DNA of 64,000 nt from Nitrospira sp. BO4. GTDB taxonomy: Bacteria > Nitrospirota > Nitrospiria > Nitrospirales > Nitrospiraceae. This document shows, one piece after another, positions 9,545 through 18,237 of the stretch. The stretch spans positions 62,001 through 126,000 of the forward strand of contig JAMPUU010000026.1 in the NCBI GenBank assembly GCA_030144965.1. Direction: 5' to 3'. Positions within the stretch are counted from its first letter, which is position 1. Every line of letters begins with the position of its first letter. The notes beneath the pieces were generated by a model. That model saw nothing but the letters and a program-made list of their open reading frames with translations. It was not told where the DNA came from and did not search any database. A program made the translations under genes and the position numbers.

Positions 9545-9865
9545 ATGGAGGTTGTCACACTTGCGGATTTCCAGCAATTCAACAGCCAAAAGATGAAGAA
9601 GAATAATGTCTTTCAAACGGACCGATTCTTCTGCGATATCTATTGCTTTGAGCCGGGCCAAGAGCAAAAGGGGCATGTGCATGGTCATCAAGACAAGGTG
9701 TACATTGTCCTAGAAGGGCAAGGAATATTTCAGGTCGGGGCCGATCAGCAAGTACTCGATGCGGGGCAGGGCACTATGGCACCGGCCGGACAAGAGCATG
9801 GTGTGAAAAATCATACAACCGGGCGGCTCAAGGTCTTGGTGTTCATGGTGCCTAATCCGGCCTGA
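9545..9865 (+). CDS. Small single-domain cupin
   Basis: 106 residues. The first cupin motif is visible as 'HVHGHQDKVYIVLEGQG' and the second as 'APAGQEHGVKNH', giving His and Gln/Glu residues suited to metal binding. No catalytic role can be assigned. It lies 40 nt after the coiled-coil gene and is followed by a strong terminator at 9900, so the two may form a short operon. Confidence 0.8.
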   Translation: MEVVTLADFQQFNSQKMKKNNVFQTDRFFCDIYCFEPGQEQKGHVHGHQDKVYIVLEGQGIFQVGADQQVLDAGQGTMAPAGQEHGVKNHTTGRLKVLVFMVPNPA

Positions 9866-9899
9866 AGATTCCGCCGAGCGTAGTGGACGCGAACAAGCA

Positions 9900-9939
9900 A
9901 AGAGGGGAAGAGAACCTGATGTTCTCTTCCCCCTTTGTT
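9900..9939 (+). terminator. Rho-independent terminator after the cupin gene
   Basis: GGGGAAGAGAAC (9904-9915), loop CTGAT, and its perfect complement GTTCTCTTCCCC (9921-9932), followed by a short T-rich run. It lies 34 nt after the cupin stop. The opposite strand begins with an A/T-poor flank, so it is best read in the + direction. Confidence 0.75.
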
Positions 9940-10031
9940 ATAGTGCTCTCACCTATTTGTAGAGACTCCTTCAAACGCTTCGAGATCTCCGGAGTCCCTG
10001 GACGATTCTTTAGACCTAAACAGCGCTCCAG

Positions 10032-10493
10032 TTAGGGTTTGTAACAGGAACGGTCGGCCGGCTTGCCCCCATGCGAGAACTGGTTTTCATATGCCATTAC
10101 CTGCCAGATCTGCTCTTCCGATAGGAGACCCTTATTGGCTTTCATCTTTGTCTTTGGGACTCCTTCGGCGACGCGCCAGAACCAGTACGCGTCTGAGAAG
10201 CGGCAGACGATTTTGGGATCACGAAGGTCCCGTGCACCCTTTTTCACCGGTGCGCCGTCCTTTCCGTGGCAACTGCTGCAATTGACCTCGGTCTTGAACT
10301 CGCCCCTATAAATCTTTCCTCCCTCCTCGATGGCTTTTGCATCGGTCCATCCGCCAGCCGGCATTTTCTTGTCGGCATAATCGGATGGAACCGGAGCCAA
10401 TGGGGGGAGATCTTCGGCGGAGGCCATGCCTCCAGAAAGAATTAGGGCGAACCCCATAACCAGAACTGAGACGCTCACATTCCTTCTCGTCAT
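10032..10493 (-). CDS. Monoheme c-type cytochrome, periplasmic
   Basis: 153 residues from the ATG at 10493, which has AGGAGG 5 nt upstream; the GTG 6 nt earlier is less likely. A signal peptide ends near 'GGMASAED'. One heme site, CSSCH, lies near residue 72 and a likely axial Met in 'KTKMKA' near residue 117, with the C-terminal helix 'EEQIWQVMAYENQF' typical of class I cytochromes. Function is electron transfer; the partner cannot be named from context. It is transcribed alone from the promoter at 10582. Confidence 0.88.
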   Translation of the reverse strand: MTRRNVSVSVLVMGFALILSGGMASAEDLPPLAPVPSDYADKKMPAGGWTDAKAIEEGGKIYRGEFKTEVNCSSCHGKDGAPVKKGARDLRDPKIVCRFSDAYWFWRVAEGVPKTKMKANKGLLSEEQIWQVMAYENQFSHGGKPADRSCYKP

Positions 10494-10581
10494 TCGCACC
10501 TCCTACTCAATATTTGATGGATGATCTACCCGCTTGGTGTGCTTGAGTTCGTCGACGTTTCCAACGCATCATTGGACGCGT

Positions 10582-10610
10582 ACTATACCATATTTTTTCT
10601 GGGAAAAAAT
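10582..10610 (-). promoter_or_regulatory. Extended -10 promoter of the cytochrome c gene with an A/T palindrome
   Basis: Reading the - strand, TGG-TATAGT is an extended -10 (TATAGT at 10582-10587). The -35 zone is occupied by the perfect inverted repeat ATTTTTT-ctggg-AAAAAAT (10592-10610) rather than a TTGACA-like hexamer. This would fit a promoter needing an activator or an upstream A-tract; that is inference. Confidence 0.4.
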
Positions 10611-10672
10611 GAAAACATGACAATCAGGAAGGGGATTGACCGAATTGGTTGTCGCCCTCCACGCAAGACCAG

Positions 10673-12538
10673 TTATTTGATGATCTGCTTGACTGCCTCG
10701 ACAATGGACCGCACTCCGATCCCATAATGATCCACGAGCTCTTCAGGCTTCCCACTATGCGGGATTTCACGGACGGCGAGTTTGTGGACCTTGATCCCCT
10801 CGGTTGCGACGGCACTGAGGACGGCATCGCCAAGGCCTCCGTGGGCGTAGTGATCTTCAACCGTGAGAATTCGGGACTGTGTAGCGCGGCCGCTATCCAA
10901 TAAGGTGTGCCTATCGATGGGCGCGATACTGTAGAGATCGATGACACGAACCGCAATGCCGTTCGACTTCAGCTGGTCGTAGGCTTTCAACGCCTCAAAC
11001 AACGTCACTCCTGCGGCCACAATGGTGAGGACATCCGATGCGCTCTGCCGGACGACTTTGCTGCCGCCGATATGGAAACGCTCTTCCGGGCCATAAATCA
11101 CCGGGTTTTTCGGCCTTCCGGCACGCACGTAGACCATTCCTTTATGGTTGGCGGCGGCTTCGACCAAGTGATAGGTTGAGTTTCCGTCTGAGGGGTACAG
11201 CACCGTGACGTTTGGTTGCGCCGCCATCATCGCGATGTCTTCCAGTCCCATCTGTGACGGACCATCCTCTCCGATGCTCACACCGACATGCGTCCCGACG
11301 AGTTTGATGTTCGATCCGCTGATGGCGGCCATGCGGATAAAATCGTAGGCGCGGCTCAAGAAGCAGGCAAAGGTCGCAGCAAAAGGGATTTTACCGCAAG
11401 CTGCAAGACCGGCCGCAGCCCCGACCATGTTTTGTTCTGCGATAAAACTTTCGAAGAACCGATTGGAGAATTTCTTCCCGAATTTGTCGGTATACGTCGA
11501 ATTCTTGACGTCGGCATCCAGGGCAACCACAGCTGGGTTGACAGACCCCAAGGCCTCGAGTGCTGCGCCGAAGGCTTCGCGCGTCGCGACGGAGTCGCCG
11601 AGTTTGTACGGCGGTGCCGGCATCGCACCGACCGGGGCCGGTGTGGCGGCGGGGGCGGATGGTTTTTGGATCTGAATAGAGGCGCCATTCGGGTGTAATT
11701 GCTTCGTCAGTTCGTCGAGAGCCCGCTGGGTCTCTTCCCCTTTTTTAAGCGGTTTGCCGTGCCAATCTGCTTTGTTCTCGATGAACGAAATGCCCTTGCC
11801 TTTGTACGTTCGTGCCAGTACCACAGTCGGTCGACCTTTCGTGCGGGCAGCCTCGTCGAAAGCCTGGAGGATTGCTGCGATATCATGGCCGTCGACGACG
11901 ATCGCATGCCAGCCAAATCCCGCCCATCGGGAACGGTAGGCCTCCATGTCGTGTTGCAGCATGGTAGGATCGCTTTGCCCGAGCCGGTTCACGTCCACAA
12001 TCGCGCACAAATTATCCAAACTGTATTGGCGTGCGATCTCGGCTGCTTCCCATACCGATCCTTCGACCGATTCTCCATCACCCATCACCACGTAGGTTCG
12101 GTAATCGAGTTTGTCTACGAACTTCGCATTGAGGGCGATGCCGACGCCCACGGGAAGTCCCTGCCCCAGTGACCCGGTCGCCATATCCACAAACGGCAAA
12201 CGCGGAGTGGGATGTCCTTCAAGATCGGACTTCAGGGTGCGCAGTTTAAGGAGATCGCTTGTCGGGAAAAGCCCGGCTTCCGCCCATGCCGCATAGAGCA
12301 GCGGAGCGGCATGTCCTTTCGACAAGACGAAGCGGTCGCTATTAGGCGCCTTAGGATTGCGTGGATCGTAACGCATGACGGAGAAAAACAATGCGGCAAC
12401 GATGTCGGCGGCAGAGGCGCAACTTGACGGATGGCCGCTCCCTGCTTCGCTGGTAGCCCGCACACTGTCGATGCGAAGTTGGGTCGCTTTGTTGTGTAAG
12501 GCGGTCAGCAGTTCGGACGAGGCAAGTGAACCGGCCAT
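10673..12538 (-). CDS. tkt: Transketolase, full length
   Basis: 621 residues from the ATG at 12538, which has AAAGGA upstream; a TTG 27 nt earlier is the only longer start. The thiamine diphosphate motif begins 'GDGESVEGSVWEAAEI', about a quarter of the way in, and the pyrimidine and C-terminal domains follow, joined by an Ala/Pro-rich linker near residue 300. The enzyme transfers two-carbon units in the pentose phosphate or Calvin-type cycles. It uses a single chain, unlike split two-subunit transketolases. No other pentose phosphate genes lie nearby. Confidence 0.93.
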   Translation of the reverse strand: MAGSLASSELLTALHNKATQLRIDSVRATSEAGSGHPSSCASAADIVAALFFSVMRYDPRNPKAPNSDRFVLSKGHAAPLLYAAWAEAGLFPTSDLLKLRTLKSDLEGHPTPRLPFVDMATGSLGQGLPVGVGIALNAKFVDKLDYRTYVVMGDGESVEGSVWEAAEIARQYSLDNLCAIVDVNRLGQSDPTMLQHDMEAYRSRWAGFGWHAIVVDGHDIAAILQAFDEAARTKGRPTVVLARTYKGKGISFIENKADWHGKPLKKGEETQRALDELTKQLHPNGASIQIQKPSAPAATPAPVGAMPAPPYKLGDSVATREAFGAALEALGSVNPAVVALDADVKNSTYTDKFGKKFSNRFFESFIAEQNMVGAAAGLAACGKIPFAATFACFLSRAYDFIRMAAISGSNIKLVGTHVGVSIGEDGPSQMGLEDIAMMAAQPNVTVLYPSDGNSTYHLVEAAANHKGMVYVRAGRPKNPVIYGPEERFHIGGSKVVRQSASDVLTIVAAGVTLFEALKAYDQLKSNGIAVRVIDLYSIAPIDRHTLLDSGRATQSRILTVEDHYAHGGLGDAVLSAVATEGIKVHKLAVREIPHSGKPEELVDHYGIGVRSIVEAVKQIIK

Positions 12539-12654
12539 GGGAGATCCTTTCGGAATAGTAGTCAAATAATGGCTTCTTGACTGTTTATTTTCGGAAGCCG
12601 CATGAAAGAACTTGAGGCTAACAAATCGTCGGGGGGGAGGTCAATGAAAGGATC

Positions 12655-12682
12655 AGCTCCCCTGAAGTGAACCAGGGGAGCT
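12655..12682 (-). terminator. Hairpin downstream of the FnIII lipoprotein gene
   Basis: Perfect 10-bp stem AGCTCCCCTG / CAGGGGAGCT with an 8-nt loop, 34 nt after the stop of the - strand gene ending at 12716. The T-run after it is weak, so termination is likely but not certain. Confidence 0.5.
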
Positions 12683-12715
12683 GCAAGAGAGTCATGACGC
12701 GGCGAACGTTCTCGC

Positions 12716-13321
12716 TCAGCTTTGAGCAGGGGGGGTGACCATGAGGACCTCATTTGAACAGGGGCTTTCCGATTCGCTATGAGCACTGATAGCAAAGAAA
12801 TAGGGTGTATTAGGGTCGAGCCCGGTAATTGTAGCTGGTGGAGTTTCGACCGCTTGACTTTCCTCGTAGGAGCAAGACCCAGGCTCTCCAGATGATTGTT
12901 TCCCATAATAAATATAGTAACCGGTTACATTGGGATCGGAGGACGCATCCCAAGTCAACCGCGCAGTAACCCCAGTTGGGGTGTGAGTCATTGAGATCGT
13001 CGGATCTTCATCTCCGTCAGAACTTGTCACAGGAGGTTCAAGGTTCGATTCCGCGACTTCACTTGAGGGATTATCAAGGCTCGATTCGGCTAGCTCGCTT
13101 TGAAGATTATTAGAGTCTGACCCTTCGACTCCACCAGGAGGTGTGTCCATTCCAGAAGGAGCCTCTGTTGGTGTGGAGAGTGAAGAGATGGGTGATGCTC
13201 CTCCGCCATCGTCACTACATCCGGCCAGTGGAAGGGCGATGACACTTAGCATCATGAGATGGGCCAACGGGATGGCAAACTTCCTATAGACCAGATTGAT
13301 CGAAGTCACATGTGTCGTCAT
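12716..13321 (-). CDS. Fibronectin type III domain lipoprotein
   Basis: 201 residues from the ATG at 13321, preceded by AAGGAG at 8 nt. The signal peptide ends in a lipobox 'LAGC'. A 70-residue Ser/Pro/Glu-rich linker with repeated 'SSEVAES'-like units follows. The C-terminal ~90 residues form one fibronectin type III domain ('ARLTWDASSDPNVTGYYIYY' and 'ITGLDPNTPYFFAISA'). The mature protein would be a surface or periplasmic lipoprotein; the ligand is unknown. It is monocistronic. Confidence 0.78.
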   Translation of the reverse strand: MTTHVTSINLVYRKFAIPLAHLMMLSVIALPLAGCSDDGGGASPISSLSTPTEAPSGMDTPPGGVEGSDSNNLQSELAESSLDNPSSEVAESNLEPPVTSSDGDEDPTISMTHTPTGVTARLTWDASSDPNVTGYYIYYGKQSSGEPGSCSYEESQAVETPPATITGLDPNTPYFFAISAHSESESPCSNEVLMVTPPAQS

Positions 13322-13600
13322 AAGAAACACTCCTTACAGGTGAATTGCGATGACTAGACCTTGTTTGTTCAAGTACGCAATGTAGAACGATCAGAGGGTT
13401 CAGCAAAACTTATACCCAAGAAATAAGAGAAGAGAATTACAATTATTCAACAAGTTAAGTATCTTGCCGAACCAGGGGTAGTTGCAGGTGTGAAGGATTC
13501 AACCTTCAAGTACCGCCAAGGGCAATAGCGGAAAAGCTGAAAGAGGATGGGTTTTTCCGTTGGTTCCCACGGTCGTGCAAAGACCGAAGATGGGTAGCCA

Positions 13601-14449
13601 TCAAGACGGAATTCGATGGGGGTCAGCACGGTCTCTAAAAAACCGGAACAGCAAATAGCCGTTTATCAGAATCACGATCGACAGAATGCTGTAGGTAGTG
13701 ACGGGTGAGGCAAGGTTTAATTCAGTCAAGACTCGAGAGAGGCCAAACCCAACGATCAATCCATCGAACGCCATGCAAATGCGCCGGAATGTCTCGGGAT
13801 CCATCAAGCGAATAAGATATGTTCCTAAGGGAATTCCGATCATGACACTGGGGATAATGTAAGGAATAATTTCCATACTGCCGGCGCTGTAGAAGCCGAT
13901 AAATCCATAGGCGATGGCCGTGAGAGAGGATTCCGCGACGCGTATAACTCCCAATGCGGCCCGGAAGTCCTGCTTGGCGTAACCCTGATTATTGAAGAGA
14001 AGAGCAAGCGGGGGGCCGGAAATGGTCGTGACGGAATAGAGTGTGCCAATTCCCACCCCAAAGGGGACGGCAATGGCACGTTCAGCCTGAATGGGTTTTC
14101 GGATGCCGGCGGCCTGAAGCAAAATCAAGGGTAACAGAAAGAAATAGGTGACGAACTTGATCCATGCCGGCTGAACCAGAAAGAGAATGTAGCTGCCGAT
14201 GCCGATTCCGATGACTAAGCCGATGAGAATGGGAGTCACCCGTCGCCAGATGTTCGGAACGCTTTTTCGATTCATGAACAGCACATAGCTATTGAGGACA
14301 AGTTCAATGAGCACAAGGGCCGGATTCAAAATGCGATTGGTGTAAAACAATAAGGCGACAGGAACGGTGATGGAAGAAAAGCCGTACCCCAGCGCGCCAT
14401 TTACGGTGGCGGCCACAAACGTAATCAGGACAAGAACAACTGTATCCAT
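13601..14449 (-). CDS. TSUP family permease (TauE/SafE, DUF81)
   Basis: 282 residues from the ATG at 14449. Eight or so hydrophobic segments are visible, with the family feature 'VNGALGYGFSSITVPVALL' near the N-terminus and a related inner repeat. TSUP proteins move sulfur-containing or organic anions (sulfite, thiosulfate, sulfoacetate). It starts 6 nt after the stop of the Rrf2 regulator gene, so it is almost certainly co-transcribed with it. The substrate cannot be read from sequence, but an Rrf2 neighbour suggests sulfur or redox control. Confidence 0.85.
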   Translation of the reverse strand: MDTVVLVLITFVAATVNGALGYGFSSITVPVALLFYTNRILNPALVLIELVLNSYVLFMNRKSVPNIWRRVTPILIGLVIGIGIGSYILFLVQPAWIKFVTYFFLLPLILLQAAGIRKPIQAERAIAVPFGVGIGTLYSVTTISGPPLALLFNNQGYAKQDFRAALGVIRVAESSLTAIAYGFIGFYSAGSMEIIPYIIPSVMIGIPLGTYLIRLMDPETFRRICMAFDGLIVGFGLSRVLTELNLASPVTTYSILSIVILINGYLLFRFFRDRADPHRIPS

Positions 14450-14455
14450 CAAGGG

Positions 14456-14890
14456 TCAGTCCTTGTAGCGGCCGGATGCAAAGTCGGCAAGTGTGTAGTG
14501 ATCCAAAATTCCGGCGATCGCGTCACGGACTGTACCCATCACCTGCTGTACCGGGCAGCGCGCCATATTGGCATAAGGACAATCACCGCATTTCTGATAC
14601 GCCGTCTTACTGACACAACCGATTGGAGCGAGGGGACCATCGAGTATGCGGATCACTTGGCCCAGCGTGACATCCTTCGGCGGCTTGATAAGGGTGTATC
14701 CTCCCTTTACCCCACGTCGACTGGAGACAAGCCCGGCTCGTTTGAGCATCAGGAGAATCTGCTCCAAAAATTCGATGGGGATATGCTGTCGAGCCGCAAT
14801 GTCATGCCGCTGCAGCGTGGCGTGACCATGTGCCAGGGTCAGTTCAAGTAAGGCTCGAAGACCGTACTCGCTTTTTTTCGAGAGTTTCAT
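14456..14890 (-). CDS. Rrf2 family transcriptional regulator
   Basis: 144 residues. The N-terminal winged helix starts 'MKLSKKSEYGLRALLELTLA', typical of Rrf2. A C-terminal cluster of four cysteines is visible: Cys in 'IGCVSK', two in 'QKCGDCPY' and one in 'ARCPVQQ'. Rrf2 members such as IscR and NsrR bind Fe-S clusters through three such residues, whereas CymR senses sulfur status. With a TSUP permease next in the operon, a sulfur or redox regulator acting on its own promoter is the simplest reading. The start overlaps no other gene; the leader is short. Confidence 0.87.
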   Translation of the reverse strand: MKLSKKSEYGLRALLELTLAHGHATLQRHDIAARQHIPIEFLEQILLMLKRAGLVSSRRGVKGGYTLIKPPKDVTLGQVIRILDGPLAPIGCVSKTAYQKCGDCPYANMARCPVQQVMGTVRDAIAGILDHYTLADFASGRYKD

Positions 14891-14901
14891 AAAATATGAC
14901 T

Positions 14902-14915
14902 TTGTTAATCAACAA
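14902..14915 (-). promoter_or_regulatory. Inverted repeat, probable Rrf2 operator
   Basis: TTGTTAATCAACAA is TTGTT-AATC-AACAA, a perfect inverted repeat, 6 nt downstream of the -10 of the Rrf2 promoter and therefore over the expected transcription start. Position fits autorepression by the Rrf2 protein. Binding is inferred. Confidence 0.45.
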
Positions 14916-14920
14916 GTGGG

Positions 14921-14950
14921 AAAATAGGGTACATCTTGGTAGTCCGTCAA
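14921..14950 (-). promoter_or_regulatory. Sigma70-like promoter for the Rrf2-TSUP operon
   Basis: On the - strand, -35 TTGACG (14945-14950), 18-bp spacer, -10 TATTTT (14921-14926). It lies about 30 nt before the Rrf2 ATG, giving a very short leader with no clear Shine-Dalgarno. Confidence 0.45.
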
Positions 14951-15210
14951 GATGAAAATTCTGAGGGGCGATGTCGCTGAAGCGCTACTGTGGTGATAGT
15001 GTGGCGTTCGTCGAAGGGTGCGTATGCTTCTGCGCACGGAAGATGGCCGAGATGAGATCTGGATTGTGAAAAGCTATATAATTCTTCTTCAAAACTTCAC
15101 AGCGCTCCAGTCGGTTCTCCTGCTTCGGGGCTCGGACATTCCCGGCTTTTCTTCCCTCCTTGCATCCATTAAGATAGCCGTATGAGACTGTTTCTCCGTG
15201 AGGTTAATTT
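14951..15210. other. Intergenic region between Rrf2 and radA
   Basis: No gene seen. A perfect TATAAT at 15077-15082 on the + strand lacks an obvious -35 element but is a candidate promoter for radA. GAGG upstream of 15211 serves radA. Confidence 0.3.
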
Positions 15211-16572
15211 TTGAAACCCAAGATCGTTTTTTCGTGCCAGTCCTGTGGACACCAAGCGCCACGGTGGCTTGGCCGTTGTCCAGACTGCGGCGGCTGGAAC
15301 ACGATGAAGGAGGAGCGGCAGGCGGCGACCGGCAAGGGCCGTCCCGCTGCGATGAAAACAGTTCAGGCTGAAGCGACGCCCATTTCCGACATCGAGGTAG
15401 TAGGAGAGGATCGTCGGCTCACGCACATCGGGGAATTTGACAGGGTTCTGGGGGGTGGCGTGATTCCCGGCTCGGTGATCTTGATCGGAGGAGATCCCGG
15501 GATCGGCAAGACGACGCTTTTGTTGCAAGTCCTGCCGAAGTTGGCGGCGAAGGACACACCTGTTCTGTATGTCTCCGGCGAAGAATCTCCTCGACAAATC
15601 AAGATGCGCGGGCAGCGTCTGGGTATCGAACACCCGCATTTGCTCATTTTGGCCGAAACTTCCCTTGAACAGATCCTGAGAGCGGTGCAGGACATTGAGC
15701 CTGCTGCCGTGGTGGTCGATTCGATTCAAACTGTCTACACGGAACAGCTGACGTCCGCTCCCGGCAGCATTAGCCAGGTGCAGGAGGTGGCCGGTCAGCT
15801 CATGTGGTTTGCCAAGCGGGCCGGAGTTCCTGTCTTCATCATTGGGCATGTCACCAAGGAAGGGGCAATCGCCGGGCCTCGGTTGCTGGAACATATCGTC
15901 GATACGGTCTTGTATTTTGAAGGCGACAAGGGACATAGCTACCGAATCCTCCGAGCCGTAAAAAATCGTTTTGGATCGACGAACGAGATCGGTGTCTTTG
16001 AAATGAAGGATGCGGGGCTCGAAGAAGTGAACAACCCTTCAGAACTGTTCTTGGCGGAGCGCCCTCACAGGAGTACTGGGTCGGTAGTCGTGTCCAGTCT
16101 CGAAGGTACCAGACCAATCCTGGTGGAACTCCAAGCGTTGGTCTCTTCGACCAGCTATGCGATGCCCAAACGGATGGCGAACGGGGTGGAATTGAATCGA
16201 GTTTCGCTCTTGCTCGCCGTGATGGAGAAGCGGTTGGGCGTACACCTCTCCGGACAAGATGTCTATGTGAACGTCGTCGGAGGGATGCATATTGACGAGC
16301 CGGCGATCGACCTAGGAATTGTGGCGGCCGTCACATCAAGCTTGCGGGAGGTGTCTGTCGAGCCTGGGATGTTGGTGTTAGGGGAAGTTGGGTTAGGCGG
16401 AGAGGTGCGTGCCGTCAGCCAAGCCGAAGCGCGCATCCGCGAAGCGGCCAAGATGGGATTTAAACGCTGTATTTTGCCTCAGCGGAATCTGACCAAGCTG
16501 GAGCCTATCGAGGGGATGGATTTGATCGGCATTCAAGAAGTGCGAGAGGCGCTCGATGCGGTATTGGCGTAA
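15211..16572 (+). CDS. radA: DNA repair protein RadA (Sms)
   Basis: 453 residues with a TTG start; GAGG lies 7 nt upstream and the family N-terminus begins exactly here. The zinc finger CxxC...CxxC is visible ('CQSCGHQ' and 'CPDCGGW'). Walker A is 'GGDPGIGKTT' near residue 92, and the RadA-specific 'KNRFGS' motif follows. A Lon-like domain makes up the C-terminus. RadA promotes branch migration in recombination. It leads a run of + strand genes to 22.2 kb. Confidence 0.95.
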   Translation: MKPKIVFSCQSCGHQAPRWLGRCPDCGGWNTMKEERQAATGKGRPAAMKTVQAEATPISDIEVVGEDRRLTHIGEFDRVLGGGVIPGSVILIGGDPGIGKTTLLLQVLPKLAAKDTPVLYVSGEESPRQIKMRGQRLGIEHPHLLILAETSLEQILRAVQDIEPAAVVVDSIQTVYTEQLTSAPGSISQVQEVAGQLMWFAKRAGVPVFIIGHVTKEGAIAGPRLLEHIVDTVLYFEGDKGHSYRILRAVKNRFGSTNEIGVFEMKDAGLEEVNNPSELFLAERPHRSTGSVVVSSLEGTRPILVELQALVSSTSYAMPKRMANGVELNRVSLLLAVMEKRLGVHLSGQDVYVNVVGGMHIDEPAIDLGIVAAVTSSLREVSVEPGMLVLGEVGLGGEVRAVSQAEARIREAAKMGFKRCILPQRNLTKLEPIEGMDLIGIQEVREALDAVLA

Positions 16573-16612
16573 GAACCAGGGCTGTGCTGATCATTCAACA
16601 AGCACCATCGCT

Positions 16613-17443
16613 ATGCGCCAAGCCTTTCTGTCGGTTGTTGTGCCGTTCGCGGTTATATTGTTGACTGGCTGTGCTCTCATGACTCCAAAGGAGGAGCTGC
16701 CGCTTAAACAGGTGACGGCGGAAGAATTAACGGCTTTGTTGCGTCAGCGAAATGCGGCGGTTCATTCTCTGAAAGGACTGTTCAGTGCCAAAGTGCGAGG
16801 GGGACTCATTCCCATCGTGTCGCGGGTCGAGGGTGCGGTCTATTATCGTCGGCCGAACGCCCTCCGGCTCAGAGGCTTTACGCCAATCGGGAACGAACTG
16901 TTTGAGTTTGTTCAAGCCGATGAACTGTATAAGCTCCGTCTGCCCATGGAAGGGAAAGTCTATACCGGTCGCCAATCCGACATGAGAGATCTCGGGAAGC
17001 TGGCGCGATTTTCCCAGTTGAGTGCATGGGCCGTCGGCGGCGTGTTGGGAACGAGTTCGATCGCCAAGGATGAGACGGTTAAGTTAGCGGAAGATAAAAA
17101 CCGATATCGTCTTGACGTTTATGCGCCGGTAAGCGGGGGAGCTGGCGCATCGCGTCCACCGATCCGCCGCCTGTGGTTCGACCGTCGATTGTTGGTGGTA
17201 CAGGAAGATCGGCTGGGTTCCAATGGAGAGGTGGAAGCGACGATTCAGTACGACGATTTTAGGTCGCTGAACGAGGTGGGGCCTGTTTCAGCAGAAGCAG
17301 CCGGCGATCAGGATGCCCGGACGCTCCGTCCGTTCAAAATTTCTCTTGAGGACGGCCGGGGGCAAGGCACCGTACAGGTCATTTTCCATGAGATGCATCA
17401 GAATCAAGCGATCAAAGCGGAAGACCTGGGACAGATTTCATAA
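16613..17443 (+). CDS. DUF4292-type outer-membrane lipoprotein (LolB-like fold)
   Basis: 276 residues from the ATG at 16613, chosen because it starts a clean signal peptide ending in the lipobox 'LTGC'; the upstream start at 16556 would overlap radA. The mature part shows an initial helix then beta strands ('GLFSAKVRGG', 'GAVYYRRPNALRLRGF') as in LolA/LolB-like lipoproteins of the DUF4292 group. Likely an outer-membrane lipoprotein handling hydrophobic cargo; that is inference. Confidence 0.75.
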   Translation: MRQAFLSVVVPFAVILLTGCALMTPKEELPLKQVTAEELTALLRQRNAAVHSLKGLFSAKVRGGLIPIVSRVEGAVYYRRPNALRLRGFTPIGNELFEFVQADELYKLRLPMEGKVYTGRQSDMRDLGKLARFSQLSAWAVGGVLGTSSIAKDETVKLAEDKNRYRLDVYAPVSGGAGASRPPIRRLWFDRRLLVVQEDRLGSNGEVEATIQYDDFRSLNEVGPVSAEAAGDQDARTLRPFKISLEDGRGQGTVQVIFHEMHQNQAIKAEDLGQIS

Positions 17444-17449
17444 TCAGCG

Positions 17450-18223
17450 ATGAACATTCTAGCGGTTGAAACGGCCACGGCCTGGCAGAGTGTGGCGATC
17501 GTCAAAGACGACTTCGTCCTGGCACAGCATGAGCAAGAAGCCGGCGGCGCCCATGGATCTCTGCTTTTGCCCGCGATCCATCGACTCCTCGCTCAATCCG
17601 AATTACAACTCCGTGACATCGGCGGCCTCGCGTGTTCGATCGGGCCTGGCTCGTTTACGGGTATCCGTGTAGGTCTTGCGACGTGCCTAGGACTGCGGGC
17701 TGCAAGTGGATGTCCATTGGCATTGGTCCCAACCTTGGAAGCAATGGCGTGGAATGCAGGAACGGCTATGACTCCGGTGTGTCCGGTGTTGATCAGTCGT
17801 CGAGGAGAGGTGTACTGGGCGATTTTTCGCTGGACGCAGGATGGGCGATTGAATCGCGTGTTGGGTGAACAAGTCGGGAGTCCAAGGGCCTTGGCACAGA
17901 GCCTCACCGAGCGCACACTGCTATTCGGAGCCGGATGGTCCTCGATGGAGCCCGAGATTCGAGCGGCATTGCCCGCGTCTGTGACCGTGACGGTAGGATC
18001 TGTAGACGTCTTTAAACCTTCGGCCGTGCCAGTGGCGTTGCTCGGAATAGAACGGCTTCGACGAGGCGAGATCGCGGATGACGTGGTTGCACCGCTCTAT
18101 GTTCAGCGAGTCGAAGCGGAAATACAGTATGAGCGGTCGGGGGGAGTGTCACCGGTCGTACGACGGCAGAAGCGCATCGAGAAGAAAATTGCTGAACGAT
18201 TGGCCAGAGGCCCTCGGCGGTAG
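17450..18223 (+). CDS. tsaB: tRNA t6A37 modification protein TsaB
   Basis: 257 residues. The ASKHA-fold N-terminus 'MNILAVETATAWQSVAIV' and the 'GPGSFTGIRVGLA' motif near residue 70 identify TsaB, the scaffold partner of TsaD in making N6-threonylcarbamoyladenosine at tRNA position 37. It lies 6 nt after the DUF4292 gene and 14 nt before rimI, the usual tsaB-rimI order. The C-terminal ~30 residues are unusually basic. Confidence 0.9.
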   Translation: MNILAVETATAWQSVAIVKDDFVLAQHEQEAGGAHGSLLLPAIHRLLAQSELQLRDIGGLACSIGPGSFTGIRVGLATCLGLRAASGCPLALVPTLEAMAWNAGTAMTPVCPVLISRRGEVYWAIFRWTQDGRLNRVLGEQVGSPRALAQSLTERTLLFGAGWSSMEPEIRAALPASVTVTVGSVDVFKPSAVPVALLGIERLRRGEIADDVVAPLYVQRVEAEIQYERSGGVSPVVRRQKRIEKKIAERLARGPRR

Positions 18224-18237
18224 AACACATTTGAAGT

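Noticed and set aside
13447..13629. 60-codon - strand frame with GTG start overlapping the end of the TSUP gene
   Set aside because: No Shine-Dalgarno, overlap with TSUP coding, no motif; most likely a chance frame.
15077..15082. Perfect TATAAT as the radA promoter
   Set aside because: No -35 element at a proper distance; kept only as a note in the intergenic entry.
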